Below are positions 24,898-34,067 of a stretch of 49,457 bases of DNA, piece by piece; the stretch's first letter is position 1, and the number at the start of each line of letters is the position of its first letter. A program made the position numbers and the translations under genes. The DNA is from JBFELU01 sp041551965 (lineage in GTDB: Bacteria; Actinomycetota; Acidimicrobiia; Spongiisociales; UBA11373): NCBI GenBank assembly GCA_041551965.1, contig JBFELU010000012.1, positions 1 to 49,457 on the forward strand, given 5' to 3'. The notes under the pieces are model-generated. The model ran no database searches. It was given only the letters and a program-made list of their open reading frames with translations, and was not told the origin of the DNA.

Positions 24898-24922
24898 GAT
24901 CTCATGGGATGGAGCGCTCTCA

Positions 24923-24946
24923 TTGGTTGTATGGCGCAACGACCAA
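24923..24946. promoter_or_regulatory. inverted repeat between hydrolase and MarR genes
   Basis: TTGGTTGT and ACGACCAA form an 8-bp inverted repeat with one mismatch and an 8-bp spacer. It sits midway in the divergent intergenic gap, 15 bp before the marR start. Spacing and symmetry suit a MarR dimer, so it is a candidate autoregulatory operator also controlling the hydrolase. Confidence 0.5.
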
Positions 24947-24961
24947 CGGTACGGTGCGCCC

Positions 24962-25405
24962 ATGAGCGATCCGCAACTGCGCGCCTGGCGCCTGATGCTC
25001 ACGGCCCACGCCGAGGTCGTCGACATCCTCGCCGGTGAGCTGGAGGAGGCCACCGGGCTTCCGCTGCCCTGGTACGAGGTTCTGCTCTACCTCCATGAAT
25101 CGCCAGACGGCCGGCTGCGCATGCACACGCTGGCCGAGTCGCTCCTCCTGAGTCGCAGCGCGGCCACTCGTTTCGTCGATCGCATGGAGGCAGCGGGTCT
25201 CGTGGGTCGTGAGACCTGCGCCACCGACCGGAGGGGCACGTTCGTGGTGATGACGGAAGCGGGTCGGGACGCCTTCGACCGCGCTGCGCCGCTCCATCTC
25301 GCCGGGATCGAGCGGCACTTCGGTCGGCGGATCACCGACGCCGAAGCTGCAGCGATGGCCGGAGCGTTCGAGCGGGTGCTCGCGGCGATCGCCGACCCCG
25401 ACTGA
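24962..25405 (+). CDS. MarR-family transcriptional regulator
   Basis: A 147-residue winged-helix regulator. The recognition region is MHTLAESLLLSRSAATRFVD, followed by MEAAGLVGRE and the wing with CATDRRGTFVVMTEAG, a clear MarR pattern. N- and C-terminal helices would form the dimer interface. The ligand is unknown. It is divergent from the alpha/beta hydrolase and 5 bp upstream of a cation exchanger gene, so either could be its target. Confidence 0.92.
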   Translation: MSDPQLRAWRLMLTAHAEVVDILAGELEEATGLPLPWYEVLLYLHESPDGRLRMHTLAESLLLSRSAATRFVDRMEAAGLVGRETCATDRRGTFVVMTEAGRDAFDRAAPLHLAGIERHFGRRITDAEAAAMAGAFERVLAAIADPD

Positions 25406-25410
25406 CCGGC

Positions 25411-26334
25411 ATGGTGGTCTCATTGCTCTTCTTCGGGGGCGGGCTGGCGGCGCTCGGTCTCGGCGCCGATCGGTTTGTGCTCAGTGCGGCCCGCCTGTCG
25501 CGATCCTTCGGCCTGTCCCCGGTGCTGATCGGGGCACTGGTGGTGGGGCTCGGGACGTCGGCGCCGGAACTCCTGGTGTCGGGCCTGGCGGCGGCGCGCG
25601 GTGAGGTCGAGATCGCGGTGGGGAACGTCGTCGGATCCAACACGGCCAACCTCACGCTCGTGCTGGGATCCACGGCGTTGCTGGCCCCGGTGATCTCGCG
25701 CGTGAAGACCATCCGTCGCGAGGGCGGAGTGATGCTGGTCGCGATGGCGGGAATGTCCTTCCTCCTGTGGAACCGCCACCTCGATCGCGCCGAGGCCGCA
25801 ATCCTGCTCGGAGCGATGGTCGGGGTGATCCTGCTCATGGTGGGCTGGTCGCGGCGGGATCCGGCTGAGGACCTCGATGCCGGGGTGGGTTCCGGTGGCA
25901 TCACCAAGGAACTCGCAGTCGGCATCGTGGCTTTGGCCGCCACGCTGGCGGGAGCCGATGTCATGGTGCGAGGCGCGGTGCGCATCGCCGACGAATTGGG
26001 GGTCTCATCGACCTTCGTCGGCCTGGTCATTGTCGCCGTCGGGACTTCCCTGCCGGAGCTGGCCACCGCGGTGGCTGCGGCTCGGCGCGGCGAGACCGAT
26101 ATCGTCCTCGGCAACGTCGTCGGATCGAATCTCTTCAACAGCCTGGCGGTGATCGGCACGGCCGGTCTCATCGGTCCGGGAAGCTTTGGCGACGAGTTCC
26201 GGGTCGCCATGGCGTTGTCGTTGGCGGCGGCGGTGCTGGCCGGAGTGTTTGTCCTCTCCGGGAAGCGCCTCAATCGAATCGAGGGTGCGCTGCTGCTCGG
26301 GGTCTTTGTCGCCTTCGTACCGCTCGTGCTCTAG
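25411..26334 (+). CDS. calcium/sodium antiporter (CaCA family, YrbG-like)
   Basis: A 307-residue inner-membrane exchanger with about ten helices in two inverted halves. Both alpha repeats are present with their ion-binding Glu and Asn residues: ALVVGLGTSAPELLVSG with GNVVGSNTANL in the first half, and IVAVGTSLPELATAVAAARRG with GNVVGSNLFNS in the second. It would exchange Ca2+ or K+ for Na+. It probably shares the MarR transcript (5-bp gap). Its stop overlaps the convergent glycosylase gene by 4 bp. Confidence 0.95.
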   Translation: MVVSLLFFGGGLAALGLGADRFVLSAARLSRSFGLSPVLIGALVVGLGTSAPELLVSGLAAARGEVEIAVGNVVGSNTANLTLVLGSTALLAPVISRVKTIRREGGVMLVAMAGMSFLLWNRHLDRAEAAILLGAMVGVILLMVGWSRRDPAEDLDAGVGSGGITKELAVGIVALAATLAGADVMVRGAVRIADELGVSSTFVGLVIVAVGTSLPELATAVAAARRGETDIVLGNVVGSNLFNSLAVIGTAGLIGPGSFGDEFRVAMALSLAAAVLAGVFVLSGKRLNRIEGALLLGVFVAFVPLVL

Positions 26335-27230
26335 CGGTGCTCGATGCTCCGCAGCGGGGCTCGCGGGCCTCGTCGCGGGGCATGCACGCCGGAAGCTTGC
26401 ACGAGCCGGATCACGCGGCCTCGGTGGCCGGCATACGGCGCCAGGAGTTCGAGCATCCGATTGTCATCGGCCCGCTCCTCGCCGGCCAGCAGCCAGGCCA
26501 CCGTGTTGGGGAGGTGGAAGTCGCCGGTGGGCACCGCGTCGGGATCCCCCAGCGCGGTGAGCCGGACCTTGGCGGCCGTCCAGGGACCGATGCCCGGCAC
26601 CGCCCGCAGCCGCTTCACGGCGTCGTCGAGCGGCATGGCGGTGGCTTCGTCGAGCCGCCGGGCGTGCCGGGCGATGCGGCGGAGGATGTCGGCTCGCCGC
26701 TTCTCGATCCCGAATCGATGGAAGTCTTCGTACGGCATGGAGGCCAGCGTTCGGGCGTCGGGGGGGAGCAAGAGTTCGACCGGTCCGGGAGCCGGCTCCC
26801 CGATGGCATGGGCGAGCCGGGTCCACGAACGCTTCGCCTCCTTGCCGGTCACGACCTGGCCCACGGCGGTCCGCATCGCCATCTCGGCCACCCGCCCGCT
26901 CTTGGTGATGCGGAGGCCTCGGTGGCGGCGGGAGAGGCGACGGAGGACCGGATGATCGGGCCGGAAGCCGCTCGGATCGTCCTCGGCACCGACCGCCGCC
27001 GCGGCCCCGGCCAGGGCCTTGGCGGCCCCGGGGCCCCACGCCGCAGCGATCAAGCCGTCGCCGTCGGTCCGGTAGTGCAGCGTCGCCGGCCCCGCGGAGG
27101 TCCCCAGGGCGACCCAGGCGGCGTCGGGCTCGAGGCGAAAGGCGGGATCTCGCGGTGCTCCGGTCTGAAACCGCAGGGTATCGGAGAGGTGAATCGGGGC
27201 CCTCGGGGTGATGTGCAGCTCGACCGCCAT
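26331..27230 (-). CDS. AlkA-type DNA-3-methyladenine glycosylase (HhH-GPD)
   Basis: A 299-residue base-excision enzyme. The N-terminal half is an AlkA-like beta domain. The C-terminal half has the helix-hairpin-helix LRAVPGIGPWTAAKVRL, followed by the catalytic Asp237 in TGDFHLPNTVAWLL. It is expected to excise alkylated purines in double-stranded DNA. No iron-sulfur cysteines are present. The open frame extends far upstream, but MAVELH at 27230 fits the family. It is divergent from the WS/DGAT gene. Confidence 0.92.
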   Translation of the reverse strand: MAVELHITPRAPIHLSDTLRFQTGAPRDPAFRLEPDAAWVALGTSAGPATLHYRTDGDGLIAAAWGPGAAKALAGAAAAVGAEDDPSGFRPDHPVLRRLSRRHRGLRITKSGRVAEMAMRTAVGQVVTGKEAKRSWTRLAHAIGEPAPGPVELLLPPDARTLASMPYEDFHRFGIEKRRADILRRIARHARRLDEATAMPLDDAVKRLRAVPGIGPWTAAKVRLTALGDPDAVPTGDFHLPNTVAWLLAGEERADDNRMLELLAPYAGHRGRVIRLVQASGVHAPRRGPRAPLRSIEHR

Positions 27231-27302
27231 CGGCGTATCCAAACCCCCTCTGCGGAGCTTCGCCAATCCCGCCGCGCTTCCGTATCCCGTACGCTCTGAT
27301 CG

Positions 27303-28763
27303 ATGACGGAGACCCGCTACGAGCGCCTGTCGTTCCTCGACAACACGTTCCTGGTCATGGAGGGGCCGACGACGCCCATGCACGTCGGGGCCACGCTCAT
27401 CTTCGAGCGGGGACCGCTGGGGACGGAGGACGGCGGCGTCGACATCGATCTCATCCGCCGGTTCGTGGCGGCCCGGCTCCAGTACGTGCCCCGCTACCGG
27501 CAGCGGTTGCAGTTCATCCCTCTCGAACGCCACCCGGTTTGGATCGACGACGAACACTTCAATCTCGATTTCCACGTGCGCCATGCGTCGCTCCCGAGGC
27601 CGGGAACCGAGGCGGAGCTCCAGCGGATGGCGGCCCGGATCTGGTCCCAACGGCTCGACCGAGGCAAGCCGCTGTGGGAGTGCTGGGTGGTCGAAGGGCT
27701 GGAGGGGGATCGGTTCGCCCTCGTCACCAAGGTCCACCACTGCATGATCGACGGCATGGCCGGCGTCGATCTCCTCAAGGTGATGCTGGCCCCCTCGCCC
27801 GACGACGTGGTCGGTGAGCCAGACGAGTACGAGCCGCGTCCGGTCCCCGCCCCCGCCGAGCTGTTGCGGTACGAGTTCCGGCGTCGTATGCGCACTCCCC
27901 GGGACATGGGCCGAAGGCTTCGTGAGTGGGCCGCGGAGTCGCGCGATCTCGGCGCCGACCTGCAGCATCGTCTGCGGGCCATGGCCGCCTCGGCCGGTTC
28001 CGGGTGGTTCCAGAACGCATCGGCGACCCCCATCAACCGACGCATCGGGCCCAACCGGAGGGTCGCGTGGTGGGACACCGACCTCGAGCGCCTCAAGGGG
28101 ATCAAGAACGCCCTCGGCGGCACGGTCAACGACGCGGTCATCGCCATTGTGGCCGGAGCCATGCGCCGCTACCTCACCGAGGACCGGGGCGTCGATGTCG
28201 AAGGCCTCGACTTCAGGGCCATGGTCCCGGTGAGCATTCGCGCCGCCGATGAGGTGGGGGAACTCGGCAATCGGATCACCATGTGGCTCGTCGACCTGCC
28301 CCTCGCCGAGAAGTCTCCCGCCGCACGGATGAGGACCGTTGCGGCCGAGACACTCCATCTCAAGGAGACCGATCAGGCGCTCGGGGCGGCCATGCTCACC
28401 CAGGGCGCATCCTGGACCCCCTCCACGATGTTGAGCCTGGCGGCCAGGGTGGCGGCATCGGCGGCGCGACCCTTCAATCTCACGGTGACCAACGTTCCCG
28501 GACCCCAGCTCCCCCTCTACATGCTCGGGTCCCGCATGCTCGCCAACTACCCGGTCGTGCCCCTGTGGGTGAACCACGGGCTCAGCCTGGCCCTGTTCTC
28601 TTACGACGGCCGGGTGGCGTGGTGCATCTTCTCCGACTGGGATCTGGTGCCCGACATCGGTGCGGTCGCCGTCAGGTTCGAGGAGGCCCTCGCCGAGTTG
28701 AGCCGCTCGGCGGCATCGTCGCGGCGGGCCCGGGAGGCGGCCGACCGGCGCCGGCGGGAATGA
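27303..28763 (+). CDS. wax ester synthase/diacylglycerol acyltransferase (WS/DGAT)
   Basis: A 486-residue bifunctional acyltransferase. The catalytic HHxxxDG motif is at residues 145-151 (HHCMIDG). Other family blocks are the opening LSFLDNTFLVMEGPTTPMHV, GKPLWECWVVEGLEGDRFAL, GTVNDAVIAIVAGAMRRYL and NVPGPQLPLYMLG. It joins acyl-CoA to a fatty alcohol or diacylglycerol to make storage lipids at the membrane. This is common in lipid-storing actinomycetes. The stop overlaps the start of the next gene by 4 bp. Confidence 0.95.
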   Translation: MTETRYERLSFLDNTFLVMEGPTTPMHVGATLIFERGPLGTEDGGVDIDLIRRFVAARLQYVPRYRQRLQFIPLERHPVWIDDEHFNLDFHVRHASLPRPGTEAELQRMAARIWSQRLDRGKPLWECWVVEGLEGDRFALVTKVHHCMIDGMAGVDLLKVMLAPSPDDVVGEPDEYEPRPVPAPAELLRYEFRRRMRTPRDMGRRLREWAAESRDLGADLQHRLRAMAASAGSGWFQNASATPINRRIGPNRRVAWWDTDLERLKGIKNALGGTVNDAVIAIVAGAMRRYLTEDRGVDVEGLDFRAMVPVSIRAADEVGELGNRITMWLVDLPLAEKSPAARMRTVAAETLHLKETDQALGAAMLTQGASWTPSTMLSLAARVAASAARPFNLTVTNVPGPQLPLYMLGSRMLANYPVVPLWVNHGLSLALFSYDGRVAWCIFSDWDLVPDIGAVAVRFEEALAELSRSAASSRRAREAADRRRRE

Positions 28764-29998
28764 GGCGGCCGGCAGCGCTTCTCGCTGCCGTGATGGTGGC
28801 TGCCGGCTGCACCACCGGCGCTCGAGAGGCGGCGCCGTACGAGGGAATGTGGGAATCGGTCGGTTATGGCTTCTACTTGGTGATCGAGGGGGGGTCCGCC
28901 GACGTCTACGAGCACACGCGTGTCTCTTGTGTGCAGATCTCGAGCGGTCCGGCTCGAGGCATCTCCGAACTCGTGACGCTCCGTGACGACGGAACGCTCG
29001 TATTGGAGGAGCGGGGGCGGATCATCCCATTCGTCGATCTCGACGGGCTTCCCGAAGGATGCTTGGACGCTCCCGACCCGGGCGACACGCTGGCGGTGGC
29101 GGTCGCCTCGATAGAGGAGCATCATCCCTCACTGGGCGAGCGTGACCCGGACTGGGCGGCGCGGCGCGATGCAATGCTTCTCGGTGGGCAGACCGAGTCG
29201 ACGGAGATCCTGGCGGCACTCCAGGAGTTGCTGGCTCCGCTGGCGGATCCTCAGGTCCGGCTCGCCGTCGACGATGAAGCCGGGCTGCCCGGTGGGTCGT
29301 GGTCGGCGGTTCCCTTTCCGGAGGAGACACCGATCGCCGCCGTTCGGCAGGGGCGGCCCGATCTGTCGGAGGCCGAGGGCTTGGTGTGGGGTCGCCTGCG
29401 AGAGGGGCCGGCCTACCTGGGCATCGCCCGGTTGGGGGGATCCGCCGGTGACCCCGACGAATCGGAGCGAAACCTTGCCGCGGCGCTCGACCGGGCGCTC
29501 GCCGCGATGGACGGTGTGTCGGCGGTCATCGTCGATCTGCGATCGCTGAGAGACGGCACGGATTCGGCGGCACTGCTGGTTGCCTCGCGATTCGTGCCTC
29601 GGGAGACGACGATAGGCATGCGAGCGGTACGTGTCGGGGACCGAGGGGAATTCTCGGAACCCCGGCCGATCGCGGTCCGGCCGATGCCCACCGGGACCTT
29701 CCCGGGCCGGGTCGTCGTGCTCGTCGGGCCGGGAACGGTCGGGCCCGGCGAGCTGCTGGCCCTGGCCCTGGAGTCGGTGCCGGGGGTCATCCTCTTGGGG
29801 CAGCCGACCGCCGGTTCGCCGTCGCCGATCCTGGTGCGTTCCCTACCCAACGGCTGGTCGCTGGGTCTGCCCCATCAGCGGGTGTGGGATCCGGCCGGTC
29901 GGCTCCTCGAACTCACCGGCCTGCGACCCGACGTGCTCGTCGATTCCTCCGAGGCCGATCGTCATTTGGAGGAAGCGCTCATGCTTGTCGGGGGCTGA
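28760..29998 (+). CDS. lipoprotein with degenerate S41 (tail-specific) protease domain
   Basis: A 412-residue lipoprotein (LLAAVMVAAGC, Cys17). The C-terminal half follows the S41/C-terminal-processing protease fold: YLGIARLGG, VSAVIVDLRSLRDGTDSAAL and VVVLVGPGTVGPGELLALAL, then GVILLGQPTAGSPS. In active enzymes the TxSxxE segment carries the catalytic Ser; here the matching segment reads TVGPGE, so the nucleophile is missing. It is therefore probably a non-catalytic or substrate-binding relative. No PDZ domain is obvious. It is coupled to WS/DGAT by an ATGA overlap and converges with the PQQ propeller gene. Confidence 0.75.
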   Translation: MRRPAALLAAVMVAAGCTTGAREAAPYEGMWESVGYGFYLVIEGGSADVYEHTRVSCVQISSGPARGISELVTLRDDGTLVLEERGRIIPFVDLDGLPEGCLDAPDPGDTLAVAVASIEEHHPSLGERDPDWAARRDAMLLGGQTESTEILAALQELLAPLADPQVRLAVDDEAGLPGGSWSAVPFPEETPIAAVRQGRPDLSEAEGLVWGRLREGPAYLGIARLGGSAGDPDESERNLAAALDRALAAMDGVSAVIVDLRSLRDGTDSAALLVASRFVPRETTIGMRAVRVGDRGEFSEPRPIAVRPMPTGTFPGRVVVLVGPGTVGPGELLALALESVPGVILLGQPTAGSPSPILVRSLPNGWSLGLPHQRVWDPAGRLLELTGLRPDVLVDSSEADRHLEEALMLVGG

Positions 29999-31498
29999 TC
30001 ACCAGCTCTCGTCGCCGATCGCGACCAGCACGCCTTCGAGCGTTCCCACCACGACGATCCCTTCCGGCGAGATTGCCGGCGAGGAAAGGACCGAATACCC
30101 GGTGTTGGGCTGCCACTCACAGAAGTCCGGTCCGTACCCGGGGGGGAACGTGCCGACGGCCGTCCTGTCACCGACGTACACGCTCCACACGACCCGTTCC
30201 TCGGCGACGTCGACCGAATAGACCCCCCCGTCGTGACGGGGGAACACGGCCTGACCCGAAGTGACCGCCGGCGAAGGCCAATGGGGATAGCAGAAGGCCC
30301 CGGTCTCGACGGCCCAGAGGGTCTCACCGGTGACCAGATCGACGCCGACGAGGTGATTCGAGTAGGGCTCTCCGTAGACGAGGGTGTCGCCCACCACGGC
30401 GGGCGAGGAACGGATGTTCCCCCAGTCGTTCTTGATCCCCGCCGCGTCCACGGCCCGCCACCGCACCGTTCCGTCGTTCTTGTCGAGAGCCATCAGGGCC
30501 GGCTCGACGAACTCGGCGTCGCGCACGAGCGCCACGATCACCAGATCGTCGACCACGGTCGGTGCTGCGAATACCCGGACGGCATCGGCGTTGGGACCGC
30601 GGCCGCTGAGGCGCTGGCGCCACAGCACCGTCCCGTCGAGCGCGACGGCGGCCGCCTCCCGGTCCTCGCCGATGACGAAGATGGTGTCACCGTCGCTGGC
30701 GGCTCCGCCTCGAACCGGCCCCGAAACGCTCACCCCCCAGCGGCGAGCACCCGTGCCCAGGTCGTAGGCGGTGAGGTTGCCGTTACCGTCTCCCACGACG
30801 GCCATGCCCGCGATGATGAGGGGGTTCCCGAAGGCGGCCACCGCCAGGTCGTCGGTCCAGAGCGGTTGTCCGTCCCCCACGGCGAGGCCCCATACCCGGC
30901 CCTCGTCCCCGGTGACGACGACGATGCCGTCACCGTACCCGACGCCGTTGACGTCCAGTTCGGCGTCGAAGAACCAGCGCTCCTGACCGGTGGCCAGGTC
31001 GAGTGCGATCACCCCGTCCCGATCGTCGGGCTCGAACTGGGTCGACCCGGCGCTCCCCACGATGACGAGGCCCTCGGCGATGATCGGGTTGTTGAGCCAT
31101 CCCTGAATGCCGACGTTGGCTTGCCACAGGACGCGCGGGGTGGTGATGGTGCGGGTCACGGTGCATCCGGTTCGGCTCACCGTGCCCTGAAACGTCGGCC
31201 AGCCGTTTGCCCGTTCGGGGCAGGTCAGGACGTCGGTCGGGTTGCCGGCGAGTGTGGTCGACGTCGGCGTGGCGACCAGCAGTGATGGCGGTGGTCCTTG
31301 GTCCCCGGCCACGGTCGGCACGCTGTCGTCGGACCGGGTGGCCCAGGCATAGACGGCGATCCCCAGGGCGGCGACCCCGAGGATCGAGAGCATCCAGACA
31401 CTCCGGCGGCTCCGCCGCCGATCCATGAAAGAGAGATCGTGGCGGCGGCCCCGACCGATGGCAAAGAAGCTGATGGCGTCGCGGCGTTTTCGTGCCAT
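29999..31498 (-). CDS. membrane-anchored PQQ-type beta-propeller protein
   Basis: A 499-residue protein. A basic N-terminus precedes one transmembrane helix at about residues 35-53 (RRSVWMLSILGVAALGIAVY), then a Thr/Pro linker. From about 90 there are seven or eight repeats of the PQQ-enzyme type, each with a strand like GVIALDLATGQERWFF, VWGLAVGDGQPLW or LTAYDLGTGARRWG. No catalytic residues of quinoprotein dehydrogenases are evident, so it is probably a binding or scaffold propeller (BamB/YncE-like) outside the cell. Confidence 0.88.
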   Translation of the reverse strand: MARKRRDAISFFAIGRGRRHDLSFMDRRRSRRSVWMLSILGVAALGIAVYAWATRSDDSVPTVAGDQGPPPSLLVATPTSTTLAGNPTDVLTCPERANGWPTFQGTVSRTGCTVTRTITTPRVLWQANVGIQGWLNNPIIAEGLVIVGSAGSTQFEPDDRDGVIALDLATGQERWFFDAELDVNGVGYGDGIVVVTGDEGRVWGLAVGDGQPLWTDDLAVAAFGNPLIIAGMAVVGDGNGNLTAYDLGTGARRWGVSVSGPVRGGAASDGDTIFVIGEDREAAAVALDGTVLWRQRLSGRGPNADAVRVFAAPTVVDDLVIVALVRDAEFVEPALMALDKNDGTVRWRAVDAAGIKNDWGNIRSSPAVVGDTLVYGEPYSNHLVGVDLVTGETLWAVETGAFCYPHWPSPAVTSGQAVFPRHDGGVYSVDVAEERVVWSVYVGDRTAVGTFPPGYGPDFCEWQPNTGYSVLSSPAISPEGIVVVGTLEGVLVAIGDESW

Positions 31499-31563
31499 GT
31501 ACTGCTCCGGGTGCGACCCGGTGGCCTTGAGCGTAGAGGTGGTCGCGTCCCAGTGGGTGCGCT

Positions 31564-32241
31564 TCAGGTCCCCGATCGGAGATAGCGGAGACCGGCGGCA
31601 AGCCCGACGGCGGCCGAGAGGTGCCAGACGCCGTGCCACTGGAACACCCCTCCGGGGGCGCACCACGGACCACCAGCGGCCCACCACACCGCCGCCCCGA
31701 TCCCGAATGGAACGGCGGCTGCGACCGCCCACCGTGTGTCACGTCCGTAACGGTTCCTCCACAACACGATCGTCAGCAGCAATCCCAGGATCGCCGTGAC
31801 CGGCTCGACGAGGTCCCGGACGGCGAAGGCCGCGATCGTCGTCGTCACCGCGAGGAGCACGAAGGCCGGCAGTTGCCGGGCCGTTTCGGCGGCGAGGACC
31901 GTGGCCACCAGCACGACGACCGCGAGTCCGTCGATATGGCGCGCACCGATGGTCGCCAGAGCGTGAGCTGCAAACGCAGCTGCGCCGGTGGTGACGACGG
32001 AAAGCCCAATCGTCGCCGGACCCAGGGTCGTTGCGGTCGCCATCGCCCCAACCCCGACCGCAACGATCGCCAGAGCCGACCAGGCGGCCACGGGCTGACG
32101 AACCGGTGGGGGACCGATGCGTTCGCAGTCGCAACTCCGGGCGACGCAGAGCGCCGGCTCCGCCTTCGGCCCGAGGAGCACCCACAACAGCGTTCCGCCG
32201 ATGATGGCGACCGCAACAACGAGGAGAAGCCGGCGCTGCAC
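31564..32241 (-). CDS. multi-pass membrane protein, CREST/ceramidase-like
   Basis: A protein of about 225 residues with seven predicted helices. It has a cysteine pair and Arg-Gln-Pro near the start (CDCERIGPPPVRQPVAAWS), AAHALATIGARHIDGLAVVV in the middle, and FQWHGVWHLSAAVG near the C-terminus. This His/Asp arrangement resembles the zinc site of CREST-family hydrolases (alkaline ceramidase, PAQR relatives), but the match is by eye only. The GTG at 32241 avoids overlap with the divergent polX; an ATG at 32292 would overlap it by 20 bp. Confidence 0.6.
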   Translation of the reverse strand: MQRRLLLVVAVAIIGGTLLWVLLGPKAEPALCVARSCDCERIGPPPVRQPVAAWSALAIVAVGVGAMATATTLGPATIGLSVVTTGAAAFAAHALATIGARHIDGLAVVVLVATVLAAETARQLPAFVLLAVTTTIAAFAVRDLVEPVTAILGLLLTIVLWRNRYGRDTRWAVAAAVPFGIGAAVWWAAGGPWCAPGGVFQWHGVWHLSAAVGLAAGLRYLRSGT

Positions 32242-32272
32242 GTCCCCATGCTGGTCGGCATAGCCTGGCGGC

Positions 32273-34000
32273 GTGGTCGCCAACGTCGACATCGCCGCTC
32301 GTCTCTGGGAGCTGGCTCGGCTCACCATCCTCGACGACGGGTCACCCCAGTCGTTCCGAGCGCGGGCTTACGAGCGGGCCGCCCGCGCCGTCGAGAGCGC
32401 GGCCGACCCGCTCACGGAGATGCAGGATTCGCAGCTGCTGGCGCTGGCCGGGGTGGGCAAGAGCACGGCGGCCAAGATCCGGGAGATCATCGCGACGGGG
32501 TCGACGGCCAAGCTGGACGAGCTCCGGAACCGGTATCCGCCTGCCTTCCAGGAGCTCACCCGGGTACCGGGGGTCGGGCCCAAGACCGCCTTGTTGTTGC
32601 GAGACCGGTTGGGGGTCGAGAGTATCGGGGACCTTCGAGAAGCTCTCGATCGGGAGGCGCTTCGGGAGTTGCCCGGTCTGGGCGCCAAGACCGAGAAGAA
32701 CCTGGCGCGGGCACTCGAGCGCCTCGGCGTCGCCGAAGCACGGACCCCGATCATCGATGCAATGCGAACGGCCGATGAGGTGGTCAGAGCCCTGGCCGCC
32801 GATCCGGCTGTGGGGCGGGCCGAGGTCATGGGGAGCCTGCGGCGGTTCCGAGAGACCATCGGGGATGTCGACATCATCGCGGTCTCCGATGCAAGCGAGG
32901 ACGTGATGCGGCGCTTCGTCGACCTCCCGGTGGTCCGGGACGTCGTCGCGTACGGGGTCCGCAAATCCTCCATCGTCGCCACCTCTGGCCTCCAGATCGA
33001 TCTGCGGGTGATCGAACCGCACCAGTTCGGGTCGGCCGCTATGTACTTCACGGGGTCGAAGGCGCACAACATACGGATTCGCCAGCTGGCGATTGAGCGG
33101 GGGTGGACGCTGAACGAGTACGGGCTCACCGACGCCGAAACCGGAGAGGTGATCGCCTCGGAGACCGAGGAGGAGATCTATCGGGCGCTCGGTCTCGCCT
33201 GGGTGCCGGCGCCGCTGCGGGAGGACTCAGGCGAGGTCGAACTCGCCGCCACCGACGCCCTGCCCAACCTGGCGGAGGTCGATTCTCTGGTGGGTGATCT
33301 CCACGTGCACACCGATCTCTCCGGCGACGGCCACGACTCGCTGGAGGCGATGGTCTTCGCCGCCGCCGAGCGGGGATATCGGTATCTGGCGATCACCGAC
33401 CACGGTGAGGACTTGACCGTGAACGGCGTGTCGCGCAGCGCGATGATCGAACAGCGGGCGGCGCTGCGCGCGCTGCAAGACCGGTACCCCTCGGTGACTC
33501 TCCTCCACGGCGTCGAGCTCAACATCGATCGGGACGGCAACGTCGACTACGACCCGGAGTTCCTGGCGGGGTTCGACTGGTGCGTGGCCAGCGTCCACAG
33601 TCACTTCGATCTGGATCGCGCGGCGGAGACCCGGAGGATCATCACGGCCATGCGGAATCCGGCGGTTGGCGCCGTGGGGCATCTGACGGGGAGGCTGATC
33701 GGGCGGCGCCCCGGGATCGACCTCGACGTCGAGGCGGTGATTTCGGCGGCGGAGGAGACCGGGACCGCCCTCGAGATCAATTGCCATCTCGATAGGCTCG
33801 ACGTCCCTGCCGAGATCCTCAGGCGGGCTCGCGATCGGGAGGTTCTCTTTGCGATCAGCACCGACGCTCACACGGTGCGCGAGCTCGATCAGACCCGCTG
33901 GGGCGTCCGCCACGCCGCCCGGGGCTGGGTGGAACGGGATCGGGTCGTGAACACCTGGGACCCCGACCGGTTCCTGGCGTGGATCGCATGGTCGGGGTGA
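32273..34000 (+). CDS. polX: DNA polymerase X with PHP exonuclease domain
   Basis: A 575-residue repair polymerase with a GTG start. Residues 1-150 hold the 8-kDa-like domain and helix-hairpin-helix motifs (ALAGVGKSTAAKI, VPGVGPKTALLL, LPGLGAKTEKNL). Residues 180-250 hold the nucleotidyltransferase core GSLRRFRETIGDVDIIAV with Asp198 and Asp200 and a third Asp243 (QIDLRV). From about 340 there is a PHP domain (GDLHVHTDLSGDGHDS, AITDHGE, GVELNIDRDG, FAISTDAHTV) with a full set of metal ligands, giving 3'-5' exonuclease or AP-endonuclease activity. It fills gaps in base-excision or end-joining repair. Confidence 0.95.
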   Translation: MVANVDIAARLWELARLTILDDGSPQSFRARAYERAARAVESAADPLTEMQDSQLLALAGVGKSTAAKIREIIATGSTAKLDELRNRYPPAFQELTRVPGVGPKTALLLRDRLGVESIGDLREALDREALRELPGLGAKTEKNLARALERLGVAEARTPIIDAMRTADEVVRALAADPAVGRAEVMGSLRRFRETIGDVDIIAVSDASEDVMRRFVDLPVVRDVVAYGVRKSSIVATSGLQIDLRVIEPHQFGSAAMYFTGSKAHNIRIRQLAIERGWTLNEYGLTDAETGEVIASETEEEIYRALGLAWVPAPLREDSGEVELAATDALPNLAEVDSLVGDLHVHTDLSGDGHDSLEAMVFAAAERGYRYLAITDHGEDLTVNGVSRSAMIEQRAALRALQDRYPSVTLLHGVELNIDRDGNVDYDPEFLAGFDWCVASVHSHFDLDRAAETRRIITAMRNPAVGAVGHLTGRLIGRRPGIDLDVEAVISAAEETGTALEINCHLDRLDVPAEILRRARDREVLFAISTDAHTVRELDQTRWGVRHAARGWVERDRVVNTWDPDRFLAWIAWSG

Positions 34001-34067
34001 TGTCATCTTCCGGGGTCGTCCGTCGCAGCACCTCCGCGGGGGAGGCCGGCGGAAGTACGCTGGGTCC

